The notes: generated by a model from the sequence alone, not told the origin. 64,000 nucleotides of DNA from Bin18 sp965242795 (GCA_965242795.1 OZ251505.1:186001-250000), one strand, 5' to 3'; positions 9,003 through 17,190 are shown, counted from the first letter of the stretch. Numbers and translations are program-made.

Positions 9003-9737
9003 ATGTCAGCCGACTCGACCCACAGTCTGGCGGGACGGACCGCGGTGGTGACGGGCGCCAACTCCGGCATCGGCCGCGCCACGGCACTCGCACTCGCCCG
9101 GGCCGGCGTGAACGTCGGACTGGCCGCACGCACCGCGGCGACGCTCGACGCGGTCGTCAAGGAATGCGCGGACTTTCCGGGGAAGACGGTGGGCATTCCG
9201 ACCGACGTGACGGACGAGGCCGCGGTGGTCGCCCTCATGGACACGGCCGCGGACCGGTTCGGGCACCTCGACATTCTGGTGACCAGCGCGGGCGGGGCCG
9301 CTTTCGCTCCCATCATGGAATCGCGCACCGAGGATTGGGATCTGCTGATGGCCGCCAATCTGCGCGGAACCTATCTGTGTTGCAAGGCGGCCCTCCGACA
9401 CATGCTGCCACGCAAACAGGGGCACATCCTCAACGTGCTGTCGATCGCCAGCCGGATGATTCTGCCCGGTTCCGCGGCCTACACCGCGTCGAAGTTCGGT
9501 GCGTTGGGGCTGACCAAGGTCATTGCCGCGGACGTGCGGGCGGAAGGGATCAAGGTGAGCGCGGTGATTCCGGGGGCAGTCGATACGCCGCTGTGGGACA
9601 AGAGCGGCGGGGATCTGGACCGCGCGAAAATGCTGTCGCCCGCGGACGTGGCCGACGCCATGCTGGGCATCATGGCCCAGCCTGCCGGGATTCACACCGA
9701 CGAACTGGTGCTCATGCCGCCGCTCGGTGTGCTGTGA
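9003..9737 (+). CDS. SDR-family oxidoreductase (possible pterin reductase)
   Basis: 244 residues. TGANSGIG at 18-25 binds NAD(P); a TSAGG motif takes the NNAG position; the Ser of LSIAS and YTASK give the usual Ser-Tyr-Lys active site. It lies 24 bp after the tandem PTPS gene in the same direction, so cotranscription is likely. Sepiapterin reductase is an SDR, and the pairing PTPS-SDR is what a tetrahydropterin pathway needs. By sequence alone it could equally be a 3-oxoacyl-ACP-reductase-like enzyme, so the pterin role is inferred from context. Confidence 0.85.
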   Translation: MSADSTHSLAGRTAVVTGANSGIGRATALALARAGVNVGLAARTAATLDAVVKECADFPGKTVGIPTDVTDEAAVVALMDTAADRFGHLDILVTSAGGAAFAPIMESRTEDWDLLMAANLRGTYLCCKAALRHMLPRKQGHILNVLSIASRMILPGSAAYTASKFGALGLTKVIAADVRAEGIKVSAVIPGAVDTPLWDKSGGDLDRAKMLSPADVADAMLGIMAQPAGIHTDELVLMPPLGVL

Positions 9738-9930
9738 CGATGATCCTTCGCCCGTTTCGATGTTTCGACAAGCTCAACACAGCGCAAGCTCAACGGGCAG
9801 GTCCCCGAGCTCGGTTGGTGAGCCCGTCGAACCATGTCGAAGGGTTTTCGACCTGGGATACGGGACGCTTTCAGGAGAGTTCCAGAACCGTCTTGTATGG
9901 AATTCCCGTTTGCAGGGAACCGCGTCGGAG
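9738..9930. repeat. Dispersed 'TTTCGACAAGCTCAACACA' repeat
   Basis: The gap between the SDR gene and the tRNA contains CGTTTCGATGTTTCGACAAG followed by CTCAACACAGCGCAAGCTCAA and GAACCATGTCGAAGGGTTTT. This belongs to the same family as the copies flanking the arsR-arsI-GST genes at about 31.4 and 33.4 kb. No gene is seen. Confidence 0.6.
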
Positions 9931-10018
9931 CGGAGGGAGTGGGATTCGAACCCACGAGAGCCGTTGAGACTCTACAGATTTTCAAGACCTGCGCCTTCAA
10001 CCACTCGGCCATCCCTCC
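9931..10018 (-). tRNA. tRNA-Ser (anticodon UGA)
   Basis: 88-nt class II tRNA on the minus strand. The acceptor stem pairs GGAGGGA (10018-10012) with TCCCTCC (9938-9932), with discriminator G at 9931. The anticodon stem-loop reads CAGGTCTTGAAAATCTG with UGA in the loop. A long variable arm and a T-arm with GTTCGAATC are present. CCA is not encoded. UGA reads UCA and, by wobble, UCN codons. Confidence 0.95.
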
Positions 10019-10093
10019 CCGCCGGCGTTCTTACCGGGCTTCGGCACCGCGGGAAAGAGGGCAGCGCACAGCCCACAGGCGGGCCGCGCCGAA

Positions 10094-10501
10094 TCAACCT
10101 GCCGGCGGGGCGTCCGGACAAACCTTGCGTTCCGTGAATCGCCATTCGCCGGCGATTTTCCGAAGCCGGTCCTCGTACCGTCCCGATATCACCAATTCGG
10201 TTTTTCCGTGCCCGGCGTGAGTCAGCAGCAGGTAGCTCTCCGCGCTGGCGGTGTCGCCGTCAACGTCGATGAGGACGTTCATCACGCAGTGGCGCGGCTG
10301 GCTGTCGCCCGTCCACTCCCGGTACTTGGACGTGAACGCCAACAGTTTTTCGGGTCCCCGCCACGTTCCGAGGATCGGACTGTCGAAGCAGCCGTCCTCG
10401 CTGAAACAGGCGACCCAATCGGTGGAACGCCCGGCGTCGATGGAGAGGCAGTAGCGGGTCATCAGATCGCGAATGGCGTCTTTGTCCTCGAGCAGGCTCA
10501 T
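10094..10501 (-). CDS. SnoaL-like / NTF2-fold protein
   Basis: 135 residues. The pattern is that of the SnoaL-4 branch: an N-terminal helical 'IRDLMTRYCLSIDAGRSTDW' segment, a 'CFSEDGCF' strand and a C-terminal 'GRYEDRLRKIAGEWRFTERK' sheet. Members include steroid isomerase-like and dehydratase-like enzymes as well as ligand-binding proteins of unknown substrate. No operon partner is obvious: the tRNA lies downstream and the nuclease-PDZ gene 50 bp upstream runs the same way. Confidence 0.8.
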   Translation of the reverse strand: MSLLEDKDAIRDLMTRYCLSIDAGRSTDWVACFSEDGCFDSPILGTWRGPEKLLAFTSKYREWTGDSQPRHCVMNVLIDVDGDTASAESYLLLTHAGHGKTELVISGRYEDRLRKIAGEWRFTERKVCPDAPPAG

Positions 10502-10551
10502 AGTCTTCCTTTCGTCGACAGGTTCGACACGGCGCAGAGAATGCCGGGTAT

Positions 10552-11361
10552 TCAGTCGCCGGGCACATGATCCACGTGGAGGTCGCGCCCGGACCGGCGT
10601 ACCAATAAACGCACGGAGCGCGTCCGGCGCAACGTCTTTTCGCGGAAATCCGAAACGTCGCGGACAGCTTGGCCGTTCAGCGCCAGAATGACGTCCCCGC
10701 GGCGCAGATCGCTGCCGCCCGCGGCCACGTTGGTCACGACCACCCCATCTGCCCCAGACAACTGGAAGTGTTCCACCAACTCTGCGGTGACGTCCTGCAC
10801 TTCGATCCCCAGAACGGTGCTGCTGATCGGTCGGGGTCCTGCTTGGCCTCCGGCACGGAAGACGTCTTGCCTCACGAAGATCGGACGGTCGAAACGCAAT
10901 GCGAGCGCAATGGCGTCGCTCGGCCGGCTGTCGATTTCCATGCGCCGTCCGTCCGAACGCAAATGAATGCGGGCGAAATACGTATTCTTCTCGAGTGCGC
11001 TGACGATCACCTTGCGGAACTCCACCCCGACCCGGTCGAGCATGGTCTTCATCAAGTCGTGCGTCAGCGGGCGCCGACGCACGACGCCGTCGAGTTCCAT
11101 TGCGATGGAGCGGGCCTCGAACGCGCCGACCCAGATCGGCAGGAAGCGGGCACCCTGGGCGTCTTCGAGGATCACCACGGGCGTGCGGGCGTGGCGGTCG
11201 AAACCGACGTGACGGACTTCGACTTCGATAGTGTCGCTTGCCACCGCGGAACCCGCACCGGCCGCCACGATGCCCGCGAGCCCCAGCCCGAACGCAAGTG
11301 CAATTCGGCGAAGGCGCAACTTGGCCCCGGCGAAGATCGGGCGGAAGAAGCGGTGGCGCAT
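10552..11361 (-). CDS. Exported bifunctional-nuclease-domain (BFN/DUF151) protein fused to PDZ
   Basis: 269 residues from ATG 11361, preceded by a GGGGAGAAGAG stretch; a longer frame exists but is not conserved-looking. Residues 1-42 are a basic plus hydrophobic signal peptide ending SAVAS. A BFN/DUF151 domain follows (about 45-165): PVVILED, LPIWVG, EARSIAMEL and the signature 'SRPSDAIALALR' (145-156). Residues 185-266 form a PDZ-like domain (GIEVQDV..., GVVVTNVAAGGSDLRRGDVILALNG). BFN domains have been reported with DNase/RNase activity in plants and occur in many bacteria. Export plus PDZ is unusual and suggests an envelope role. Catalysis is unproven. Confidence 0.85.
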   Translation of the reverse strand: MRHRFFRPIFAGAKLRLRRIALAFGLGLAGIVAAGAGSAVASDTIEVEVRHVGFDRHARTPVVILEDAQGARFLPIWVGAFEARSIAMELDGVVRRRPLTHDLMKTMLDRVGVEFRKVIVSALEKNTYFARIHLRSDGRRMEIDSRPSDAIALALRFDRPIFVRQDVFRAGGQAGPRPISSTVLGIEVQDVTAELVEHFQLSGADGVVVTNVAAGGSDLRRGDVILALNGQAVRDVSDFREKTLRRTRSVRLLVRRSGRDLHVDHVPGD

Positions 11362-11530
11362 ATTTTCTCTTCTCCCCGGCGGTCTCTCGTCTGAGCGTGA
11401 CGGCGGCCAGGGCCGCTGGGCGGCATGAAGCTCGGGTGTTTGCCTGCCCGGTCTTGTCGCCCTCTTTTCGTTGCTAGTACAGTTCCTTGCCGTGAGCAAG
11501 GGAGAGACGCGCACTTCGTCGGAGTCCTGT

Positions 11531-12457
11531 GTGGGCGAAGGAGAACCGGGCCGGCAGCGGCTCGAATGGCAGGCGTCGTCTCGGCACAACGGCGTGCGTC
11601 TGGATCGCTTTCTGGTCAGCCGGTTGCCGTTCCGATCGCGGCGCGAGTTGGACGAGAGCATCGCCTGCCGCGAGATTCTGGTCAACGGTCGCCCCACGCG
11701 CAAAGGTCGGCTCATCCAGGCTGGCGACCGCGTGACCGCGCACATCCATACTCGGCTCGAACCCGCCCCCACGCTGGACATCCCCGTCCTTGCCGAAGAC
11801 CCGACGTACCTCGCCTTGGACAAACCCGCCGGCGTCCCGAGTGTCGCGGTACGGCTGTCGGACACGTTCACCGTCGCCAATTATCTGGCCGCGGCTTTTC
11901 CCGAGTGCCTCGGCGTCGAGTCGACCGGGCGGGACGCCGGGATCGTCCACCGGCTGGATACTGCGACCTCGGGAGTGTTGCTGGCCGCGCGAACAGCGGC
12001 GGCGTATGCCGCATTACGGGCACAATTCAGCCGCAGGGCGGTCTATAAAGAGTATCTGGTCGTTGTCGAGGGGATGTGCCGTGTCCGCGGTCGGGTTCGT
12101 TTCGATCTCGCGCCGCACGGCAGACGTCGCCATCTCATGCGCGTAGTGTCGCCCGGTCAGGGAACCGCCGCGATTACGGACTATCGACCGTTGCGGTTCG
12201 AAGCGGACCGTACGCTGTTGGGCGTCGTGATCGAGACCGGGGTGCGACATCAGATCCGGGCACATCTCGCCTCGCTCGGGCATCCGGTATGGGGCGACGC
12301 CCTGTACGGAAGCCGCGTGGAATCCGACCGCGTGTTGCTGCACGCCAGCGTGCTGGGATTCGATCATCCGGTCACGGGCCGCCGAACGCGGATATGCAGC
12401 CCTCCCCCTCCGGCGTTCGGCCCGGAAGCGACGAAATCCGCGGACGCTGTTGTGTAG
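11531..12457 (+). CDS. RluA-family pseudouridine synthase
   Basis: About 308 residues from GTG 11531, chosen for its GGAG site 6 bp upstream; TTG 11471 and GTG 11492 are in-frame alternatives. An N-terminal S4-type RNA-binding segment (VRLDRFLVSRL...CREILVNGRPTRKG) is followed by the RluA catalytic motif HRLDTATSGVLL with its catalytic Asp, then the family's late motif HQIRAHLASLGHPVWGDALYG. It isomerises uridines in rRNA or tRNA; RluC/RluD/RluA subtype cannot be fixed by eye. Convergent with the zinc-ribbon gene at 12574. Confidence 0.9.
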   Translation: MGEGEPGRQRLEWQASSRHNGVRLDRFLVSRLPFRSRRELDESIACREILVNGRPTRKGRLIQAGDRVTAHIHTRLEPAPTLDIPVLAEDPTYLALDKPAGVPSVAVRLSDTFTVANYLAAAFPECLGVESTGRDAGIVHRLDTATSGVLLAARTAAAYAALRAQFSRRAVYKEYLVVVEGMCRVRGRVRFDLAPHGRRRHLMRVVSPGQGTAAITDYRPLRFEADRTLLGVVIETGVRHQIRAHLASLGHPVWGDALYGSRVESDRVLLHASVLGFDHPVTGRRTRICSPPPPAFGPEATKSADAVV

Positions 12458-12573
12458 TAGAGCAGCTCCGCCGCCGTAGCAGTGCGGAACCGCGTCGGCT
12501 GCGGATGAAATCGGAAGTGGCGGGCAGGAACCGACGAGAAAGCGTTTTCTAGGCCAGCTAGGGGAAGGGAACG

Positions 12574-12906
12574 TCATTTGCGCCCGCTGGCGCACGACGA
12601 ACACAGGTTGTTGACGTTGTCGGGGTCCTCGACGATGCCTTCGTCCAGGCTGTGGCAAATGCGGGCGCATTCGGCGCAGATGAAATAAATGCCTTCAATC
12701 GTTTTGTTGATGCGCTCGCGGTTCAGGACCCGGCCGCGCAGCTTGGACATCCGAATCCCCAGCAGGTCCGCATAGCGTTTCTTGATCTTGAGCCGCCCGG
12801 CCTCGTCCTTTGGAAGCTCGTCGTCGGAATCGTCTTGCCGCTCGTCTTCGTCGAAGAGGCCGGAGAAGGCAGGCTTCTTTTTCTTCGTGTCCTTGGCCCG
12901 CGGCAT
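12574..12906 (-). CDS. Small zinc-finger protein, charged N-terminus
   Basis: 110 residues. The first 45 are strongly charged (KDTKKKKP, then an acidic run). The C-terminal part has CAECARIC (C-x2-C-x3-C) and, 24 residues on, CSSCA (C-x2-C), which look like a zinc site. I do not recognise the family. GGAG lies 9 bp before the ATG. It is 15 bp downstream of the 57-residue zinc-ribbon gene on the same strand, so the two are probably one transcript. A nucleic-acid or regulatory role is a guess from composition. Confidence 0.7.
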   Translation of the reverse strand: MPRAKDTKKKKPAFSGLFDEDERQDDSDDELPKDEAGRLKIKKRYADLLGIRMSKLRGRVLNRERINKTIEGIYFICAECARICHSLDEGIVEDPDNVNNLCSSCASGRK

Positions 12907-12921
12907 GGACTGGCTCCAGGC

Positions 12922-13095
12922 TCAGCGCGTGCGCTCGGAATAGTCGCAGCCGTTTTTTTCGCACATCCAGTAAAAACCTTTTCTTCCGAATCCGGCCAAC
13001 TGCACGACGCGGCTATCCGCCCCGCAGGCCGGACACGTCCGCTTGGCAGTGCCGGCTTCTCTGCCTTTTTGCGCCGTCTTTGCTTTGCCTGCCAT
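12922..13095 (-). CDS. 57-residue zinc-ribbon protein
   Basis: Short gene with a strong GGAGGGA site upstream of ATG 13095. After a basic tail (residues 1-20) come Cys21-x2-Cys24 and Cys45-x4-Cys50 separated by 20 residues, with aromatic residues between them (GRKGFYWMC). The arrangement resembles topoisomerase-type or other four-Cys zinc ribbons, which often bind nucleic acid. It precedes the 110-residue zinc-finger gene by 15 bp and is likely cotranscribed with it. It runs divergently from the TtuB-TtuA-TrmI genes. Confidence 0.75.
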   Translation of the reverse strand: MAGKAKTAQKGREAGTAKRTCPACGADSRVVQLAGFGRKGFYWMCEKNGCDYSERTR

Positions 13096-13327
13096 GAGTT
13101 CCCTCCAATCGGTAGGATGTCAGGATGAGCGGCCCGAAGCCGTGCGAACCCGTTGAGAAAAGGCGGGTCAGAATAAGGGATCGATCATCGGGCTGTCAAG
13201 GTCGAGACGTTTGCGTGGGCACGCGCGCGCCATGATCGACCGGGTTCTTCGACCGACGCCGATCATCGAGCGGTCCGAAGGCCGTCCGTTCTTGTCGGTT
13301 CGAGGAGCGCGTGGTACTGTCCGGGCC

Positions 13328-13525
13328 GTGACGGTCACGCTTCTTCCGCAAAATCGAATGCTTACGTTTTCGGGCAGCATGGTCGTCCAGGTCTTGCTGC
13401 GCAAGCTGGAACTCCTGCCGGAGTCGGTCATGGTCATCCGCGGGAGGGAGTTGCTGACGGAAGACGAGCGCGTGCACGCCGACGATGTCATCGAGATCCG
13501 CTCGGTCATTTCAGGGGGCGTATGA
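13328..13525 (+). CDS. Ubiquitin-like sulfur carrier, TtuB type, C-terminal GGV
   Basis: 65 residues from GTG 13328, which gives the usual beta-grasp length; the frame is open further upstream and the start has no strong ribosome site. Landmarks follow Thermus TtuB: 'VTVTLLPQNR', then 'LRKLELLPESVMVIRGRELL', 'DDVIEIRSVISGG'. The stop overlaps the ttuA-like start (ATGA). In the Thermus system the terminal Gly of this protein is adenylated by TtuC and thiocarboxylated to donate sulfur to tRNA. Here one Val follows the Gly-Gly, so trimming or a tolerant activating enzyme would be needed. No TtuC/MoeB-like gene is in the window. Confidence 0.8.
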   Translation: MTVTLLPQNRMLTFSGSMVVQVLLRKLELLPESVMVIRGRELLTEDERVHADDVIEIRSVISGGV

Positions 13526-14487
13526 AGTGCGTCCGCTGCCGCGAACGGGCCGAGTTGGCGTTGCGTTCGCATAACGCGGCGTTCTGCCGTTCCTGCTTCA
13601 CCGCGTATTTCAGGCGCCAGATCGAGCGCACGATTCGCCGAGACGAGATGTTCACCCCGGACGAGCGCCTTCTCGTCGCCGTGTCCGGGGGAAAAGACAG
13701 CCTCGCCCTGTGGGACGTCCTGATCGAACTGGGGTATCGCACCGAGGGACTCTACCTCGCGCTCGGCATCGGCGGGTATTCCGCACAATCCCGGGAGAAG
13801 GCCGAAGCGTTCGCCCGCGCCCGCAGTGTCAATCTGCGCGTCGTCGAACTCGACGAGCAAGCCGTCTCCGTCCCGCAGGCCGCCCGGTTTACTCGGCGGC
13901 CGCCATGCGCGGCGTGTGGGACGATGAAGCGGCATTTCTTCGACCAGGCAGCGGTGGACGGCGGCTTCGACGTGCTGGCGACCGGCCACAATCTGGACGA
14001 CGAGGCCGCCCGCCTGCTGGGCAACGTGATGCACTGGCAGACCGAATATCTGGCACGGCAAAAAGTCGTGCTCGAACCGAGTCATCCCGGCTTCGTGCGC
14101 AAGGTCCGTCCGCTGTACCGCCTGAGCGAGTTGGAGACCGCGGCGTACGCATTTTTCCGCGGGATCGACTATGTGATCGAGGAATGTCCGAACAGCCGCG
14201 GGGCGACCCAGCTTTTCTACAAAGACGTGCTGAACCGCATGGAAGCCGAAATGCCGGGCACCAAGCGCAGCTTCATCCAGAAGTTCCTCCAGTCGGCGCA
14301 GCCGTTGTTCGTAGCGCCGGACGGCAGCCCGCCGCGCGAATGCGAGCGGTGTGGCCTGCCGTCGTTCGCGCCGGTGTGCTCGTTCTGCAAGCTGGTCGGC
14401 GAGGTCGAGCGCAAGGCGGGGCAGGCCCGCTCCGACCCGCCACACCCGGCCTCCGCTGCTCCGACGGTATCCGAACCCGCGGGCTAG
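13522..14487 (+). CDS. ttuA: tRNA 2-thiouridine(54) synthase, TtuA family
   Basis: 321 residues. N-terminal zinc finger Cys3-x2-Cys6 and Cys22-x2-Cys25; PP-loop SGGKDS at 55-60; iron-sulfur Cys129 and Cys132 (CAACGTMKR) and Cys222 (ECPNSRG), at almost the same positions as in Thermus TtuA; C-terminal zinc finger Cys274/277 and Cys286/289. TtuA adenylates U54 or T54 of the tRNA T-loop and replaces O2 with sulfur using a [4Fe-4S] cluster and sulfur from TtuB. The overlap with the carrier gene and the TrmI gene 43 bp downstream support a tRNA T-loop function over the related TtcA (C32) role. Confidence 0.9.
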   Translation: MKCVRCRERAELALRSHNAAFCRSCFTAYFRRQIERTIRRDEMFTPDERLLVAVSGGKDSLALWDVLIELGYRTEGLYLALGIGGYSAQSREKAEAFARARSVNLRVVELDEQAVSVPQAARFTRRPPCAACGTMKRHFFDQAAVDGGFDVLATGHNLDDEAARLLGNVMHWQTEYLARQKVVLEPSHPGFVRKVRPLYRLSELETAAYAFFRGIDYVIEECPNSRGATQLFYKDVLNRMEAEMPGTKRSFIQKFLQSAQPLFVAPDGSPPRECERCGLPSFAPVCSFCKLVGEVERKAGQARSDPPHPASAAPTVSEPAG

Positions 14488-14530
14488 GCCCGGGTATCCT
14501 CGCCCGCGGCTGCTTCCCTCCATATTCGTA

Positions 14531-15400
14531 ATGGCCGACCGCGTTCCCGTTCCGGCGACTTTGCAGCCGAACGACAACGTCCTGTTCATAGACCAGAAAG
14601 ACCGCGAGTATCTGCGGACGCTGCGCCCGGGAAGCGCCATTGCGCTGCGCGGCGGGAACGTGCCGGCCGAACGCTTCATCGGCCTGCCCGAGGGAAGTCT
14701 GGTCCAGGTCGGGCCGCGCGAACGATTCCGCATCCTGCGCCCGACCTATGCCCGGCTGATCCCCAACCTGCCCCGCCAGGCGCAGGTCATTTACCCCAAG
14801 GACGTCGGTCCGATTCTGCTGTGGGGCGACGTGTTTCCGGGCGCAACGGTCCTTGAAGTCGGAGCAGGTCCGGGCGCGCTGAGCCTCGCCCTGCTGCGCG
14901 CCGTCGGCGAACACGGGCGCGTGCTGACCGTCGAGGTGCGTGACGACCACTGTCGCATGGCGCGTACCAACGTCCGACGTTTCCTCGGACCTGCGCCGCA
15001 CTGGACGTTGATCCGCGGTGATGCCTACGGCGGCTTGCCGGTTCGCAACGTCGACCGGGTCCTCGTCGACGTGCCCGAACCCTGGAGGGTCTTACCCCAC
15101 GCCTGCGACGCCATGCGGCCTGGCGGGGTCCTGGTCGGTTACGTGCCGACCGTGCTGCAAGTGAAATCTCTGGCCGACGCGCTGGCCGCGGACCCGGCGT
15201 TCGCGTGCGTGGAGGTGATGGAGAACCTGCTGCGCTTCTGGCACGTCAAGGACATTTCCGTGCGGCCCGAGCACCGAATGGTCGCGCATACCGGCTTCAT
15301 CATCGTCGCCCGCCGCGTCTCTCAGACGGACGTCGTCCAAGTCAAACTTCCGAAAGCGGTTCGGAAGGAGCCGACTCTACCGTCAGGTGAAAATCATTGA
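14531..15400 (+). CDS. trmI: tRNA (adenine-58-N1)-methyltransferase, TrmI family
   Basis: 289 residues from ATG 14531. An N-terminal small beta domain is followed by a class I methyltransferase: motif I EVGAGPGALSLALL near 114-127, then 'VEVRDDH', 'IRGDAYGG' and the TrmI-type motif DVPEPW. TrmI makes m1A58 in the T-loop using S-adenosylmethionine. In Thermus, m1A58 promotes 2-thiolation of residue 54 by the TtuA system, so this neighbour fits the two upstream genes closely. The last about 20 residues appear variable. Confidence 0.9.
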   Translation: MADRVPVPATLQPNDNVLFIDQKDREYLRTLRPGSAIALRGGNVPAERFIGLPEGSLVQVGPRERFRILRPTYARLIPNLPRQAQVIYPKDVGPILLWGDVFPGATVLEVGAGPGALSLALLRAVGEHGRVLTVEVRDDHCRMARTNVRRFLGPAPHWTLIRGDAYGGLPVRNVDRVLVDVPEPWRVLPHACDAMRPGGVLVGYVPTVLQVKSLADALAADPAFACVEVMENLLRFWHVKDISVRPEHRMVAHTGFIIVARRVSQTDVVQVKLPKAVRKEPTLPSGENH

Positions 15401-15455
15401 GAACAGAATACTCGAATGCACAAGACATTCACATCGGCGCAAGTTAGCGTAGCGA

Positions 15456-16265
15456 TCAGGCGTCGGGCTCGACAAGCGCGGCGTTCGTCATCTGCCAGAC
15501 TTTGAGTTCCTGCGCTCGATCCGCGACTCCTGGTCGTACGGTTTCCCCGGCTACGACCGGCAACACCGAGAGACCGGTTTTTGCCAAGTGGGCACTCCGG
15601 CGGGCGGCTCGCTCGACGTCTTCCAGGTCGATCGTCCATGACACCTCGACAACCAAATACACAAGCGTTCGGTCTTTCCGTCGGATGCCGCGGACTACCA
15701 AATCGGCCCGTCGGATCTCCAACGCCTCGTCTGACGAGAGATTTCCTTGGTCCATACCGGGGTCGAGGATATCGCTCAATTCCTCCGAGGACAGGACATG
15801 TGGACGACGCAGGAGAGACCCGAAGAAGGGAGAACCATGCAGGCGGTAGTGAGTTTCCAGCCCCTTTCCTTTGAGGGTCCCAACGTCGTCGCTCAGACGT
15901 TTGACCACCCCAGTGAGCGAGTCGAGGCGCGTCTCGGTTCGCGCTTGTCGCTCCTCGATTTGCGCCTGCCATTCCTCGGTTCGTGCCTGCCACGCCTCGG
16001 TTCGTGCCTGCCATTCCTCGGTTCGCGTTTGCCGCTCCTCGATTTGAACGAGCCGCTCCTCGGTTCGGACGAGCCGCTCCTCAATTCGCGCCTGCGCTTC
16101 GGTCAGCCGCGTTACTTGTCTGGTGAGTTCGGCAAGCTGGTCCGGCAAGGCGAGCAGTTCCTCGGTCAGTACGAGACGGCGCAGCTCGGCCCGCCACTCC
16201 GGATGCTGTTCGAGCAAGCGAACGACATCATGAAAATCGGTAATGTCTTGCAGCGAGGTATCCAT
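15456..16265 (-). CDS. Coiled-coil protein with PD-(D/E)XK-like nuclease domain
   Basis: 269 residues from ATG 16265; a TTG 12 bp upstream is also in frame. Residues 1-45 are helical and Leu-rich. Residues about 45-115 are an 11/7-residue repeat coiled coil (variants of 'RTEEWQAR', 'IEERQAR'), visible at DNA level as 21-33 bp near-repeats at 15945-16100. The C-terminal 130 residues carry 'RRADLVVRGIRRKDRTLVYL' then VVEVS, a D...ExS arrangement seen in PD-(D/E)XK-like domains of unknown role found in many bacteria. Strand order and later 'AHLAKTGLSVLPVVAG' fit that fold. No toxin, methylase or secretion partner is adjacent. Confidence 0.6.
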   Translation of the reverse strand: MDTSLQDITDFHDVVRLLEQHPEWRAELRRLVLTEELLALPDQLAELTRQVTRLTEAQARIEERLVRTEERLVQIEERQTRTEEWQARTEAWQARTEEWQAQIEERQARTETRLDSLTGVVKRLSDDVGTLKGKGLETHYRLHGSPFFGSLLRRPHVLSSEELSDILDPGMDQGNLSSDEALEIRRADLVVRGIRRKDRTLVYLVVEVSWTIDLEDVERAARRSAHLAKTGLSVLPVVAGETVRPGVADRAQELKVWQMTNAALVEPDA

Positions 16266-16431
16266 AATTGCCGCCAAAAACCTTTCCTATCATACAGCCG
16301 ATGATGGAGGGAACTAGATGCGGACTCTCAGGTGACTTTCATACCAAAGCGGTTCACGGGCGCCCTTGCCCGGCCGCGGCGTGGGCTGATAGCTGACGAT
16401 GAACCGTACACCCACGGCCAAGGAGGCTGGC

Positions 16432-17190
16432 ATGCCGAAAGTGCTGTTCGAGAAGAAGGGGCAGATCGCCTACGTGACGATCAATCGGCCCGAACGTCTG
16501 AACGCCTGCGACTTCGAAACCTACAATACGCTGGCGGACGTCTGGACCGAATTTCGGGATGACCCGGCCTTGCGCGTAGGCATTCTGACCGGCGCGGGCG
16601 AGCGCGCGTTCAGCGCGGGTAGCGACGTGAAAGCCAACTACGTCAACCGGCCCAAGAACGAAAACACGAATCTGTTTCCCGTCCTGTTCGACCTGTACAA
16701 GCCCATCATCGCCGCAATCAACGGCCACGCCAACGGCGGCGGCCTGGAACAGGCATTAGCCTGCGATATTCGCGTAGCGGCCGAGCACGCCCAGTTCGGG
16801 TTCGGCGAAGTGCGCCTGGGCTGGCTGCCCGGTGCCGGCGGAACGCAGCGTCTGCCGCGCATCATTCCGCTGGGACGCGCGCTGGAGTTGCTCTACACTG
16901 GCGCGCGCATATCGGCCACAGAAGCCTACCGGCTGGGTCTGGTCGATCACTTGGTTCCCATGTCCAAACTGATGAGGAAGAGCGAAGCAATCGCGCATGA
17001 AATCTGCAAGAGCGCGCCCCTGGCGGTTCAACATATCAAACGTGCAGCTCTGCGGGGCATGGACGTCTCTCTCGAGGAGGGTCTGAGACTCGAACGCCGG
17101 TTGTACAGCGAACTGCAAGAGACCGAGGACGCGCGAGAGGGCGCACTCGCCTTTGCCGAGAAACGGGCGCCGGTCTGGCAGAGCAAATAA
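16432..17190 (+). CDS. Enoyl-CoA hydratase/isomerase (crotonase) family protein
   Basis: 252 residues from ATG 16432, preceded by AAGGAGG; the upstream ATG 16399 lacks this. Crotonase signatures are complete: oxyanion-hole strand 'ERAFSAGSDVK', 'INGHANGGGLEQALACDIR' and 'FGEVRLGWLPGAGGTQRLPR'. Both catalytic Glu positions (GGGLE and FGE) are kept, so hydration of 2-enoyl-CoA is plausible. A sirtuin gene and a beta-hydroxyacid dehydrogenase follow on the same strand with 67-100 bp gaps. The specific CoA ester is not predictable. Confidence 0.9.
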   Translation: MPKVLFEKKGQIAYVTINRPERLNACDFETYNTLADVWTEFRDDPALRVGILTGAGERAFSAGSDVKANYVNRPKNENTNLFPVLFDLYKPIIAAINGHANGGGLEQALACDIRVAAEHAQFGFGEVRLGWLPGAGGTQRLPRIIPLGRALELLYTGARISATEAYRLGLVDHLVPMSKLMRKSEAIAHEICKSAPLAVQHIKRAALRGMDVSLEEGLRLERRLYSELQETEDAREGALAFAEKRAPVWQSK

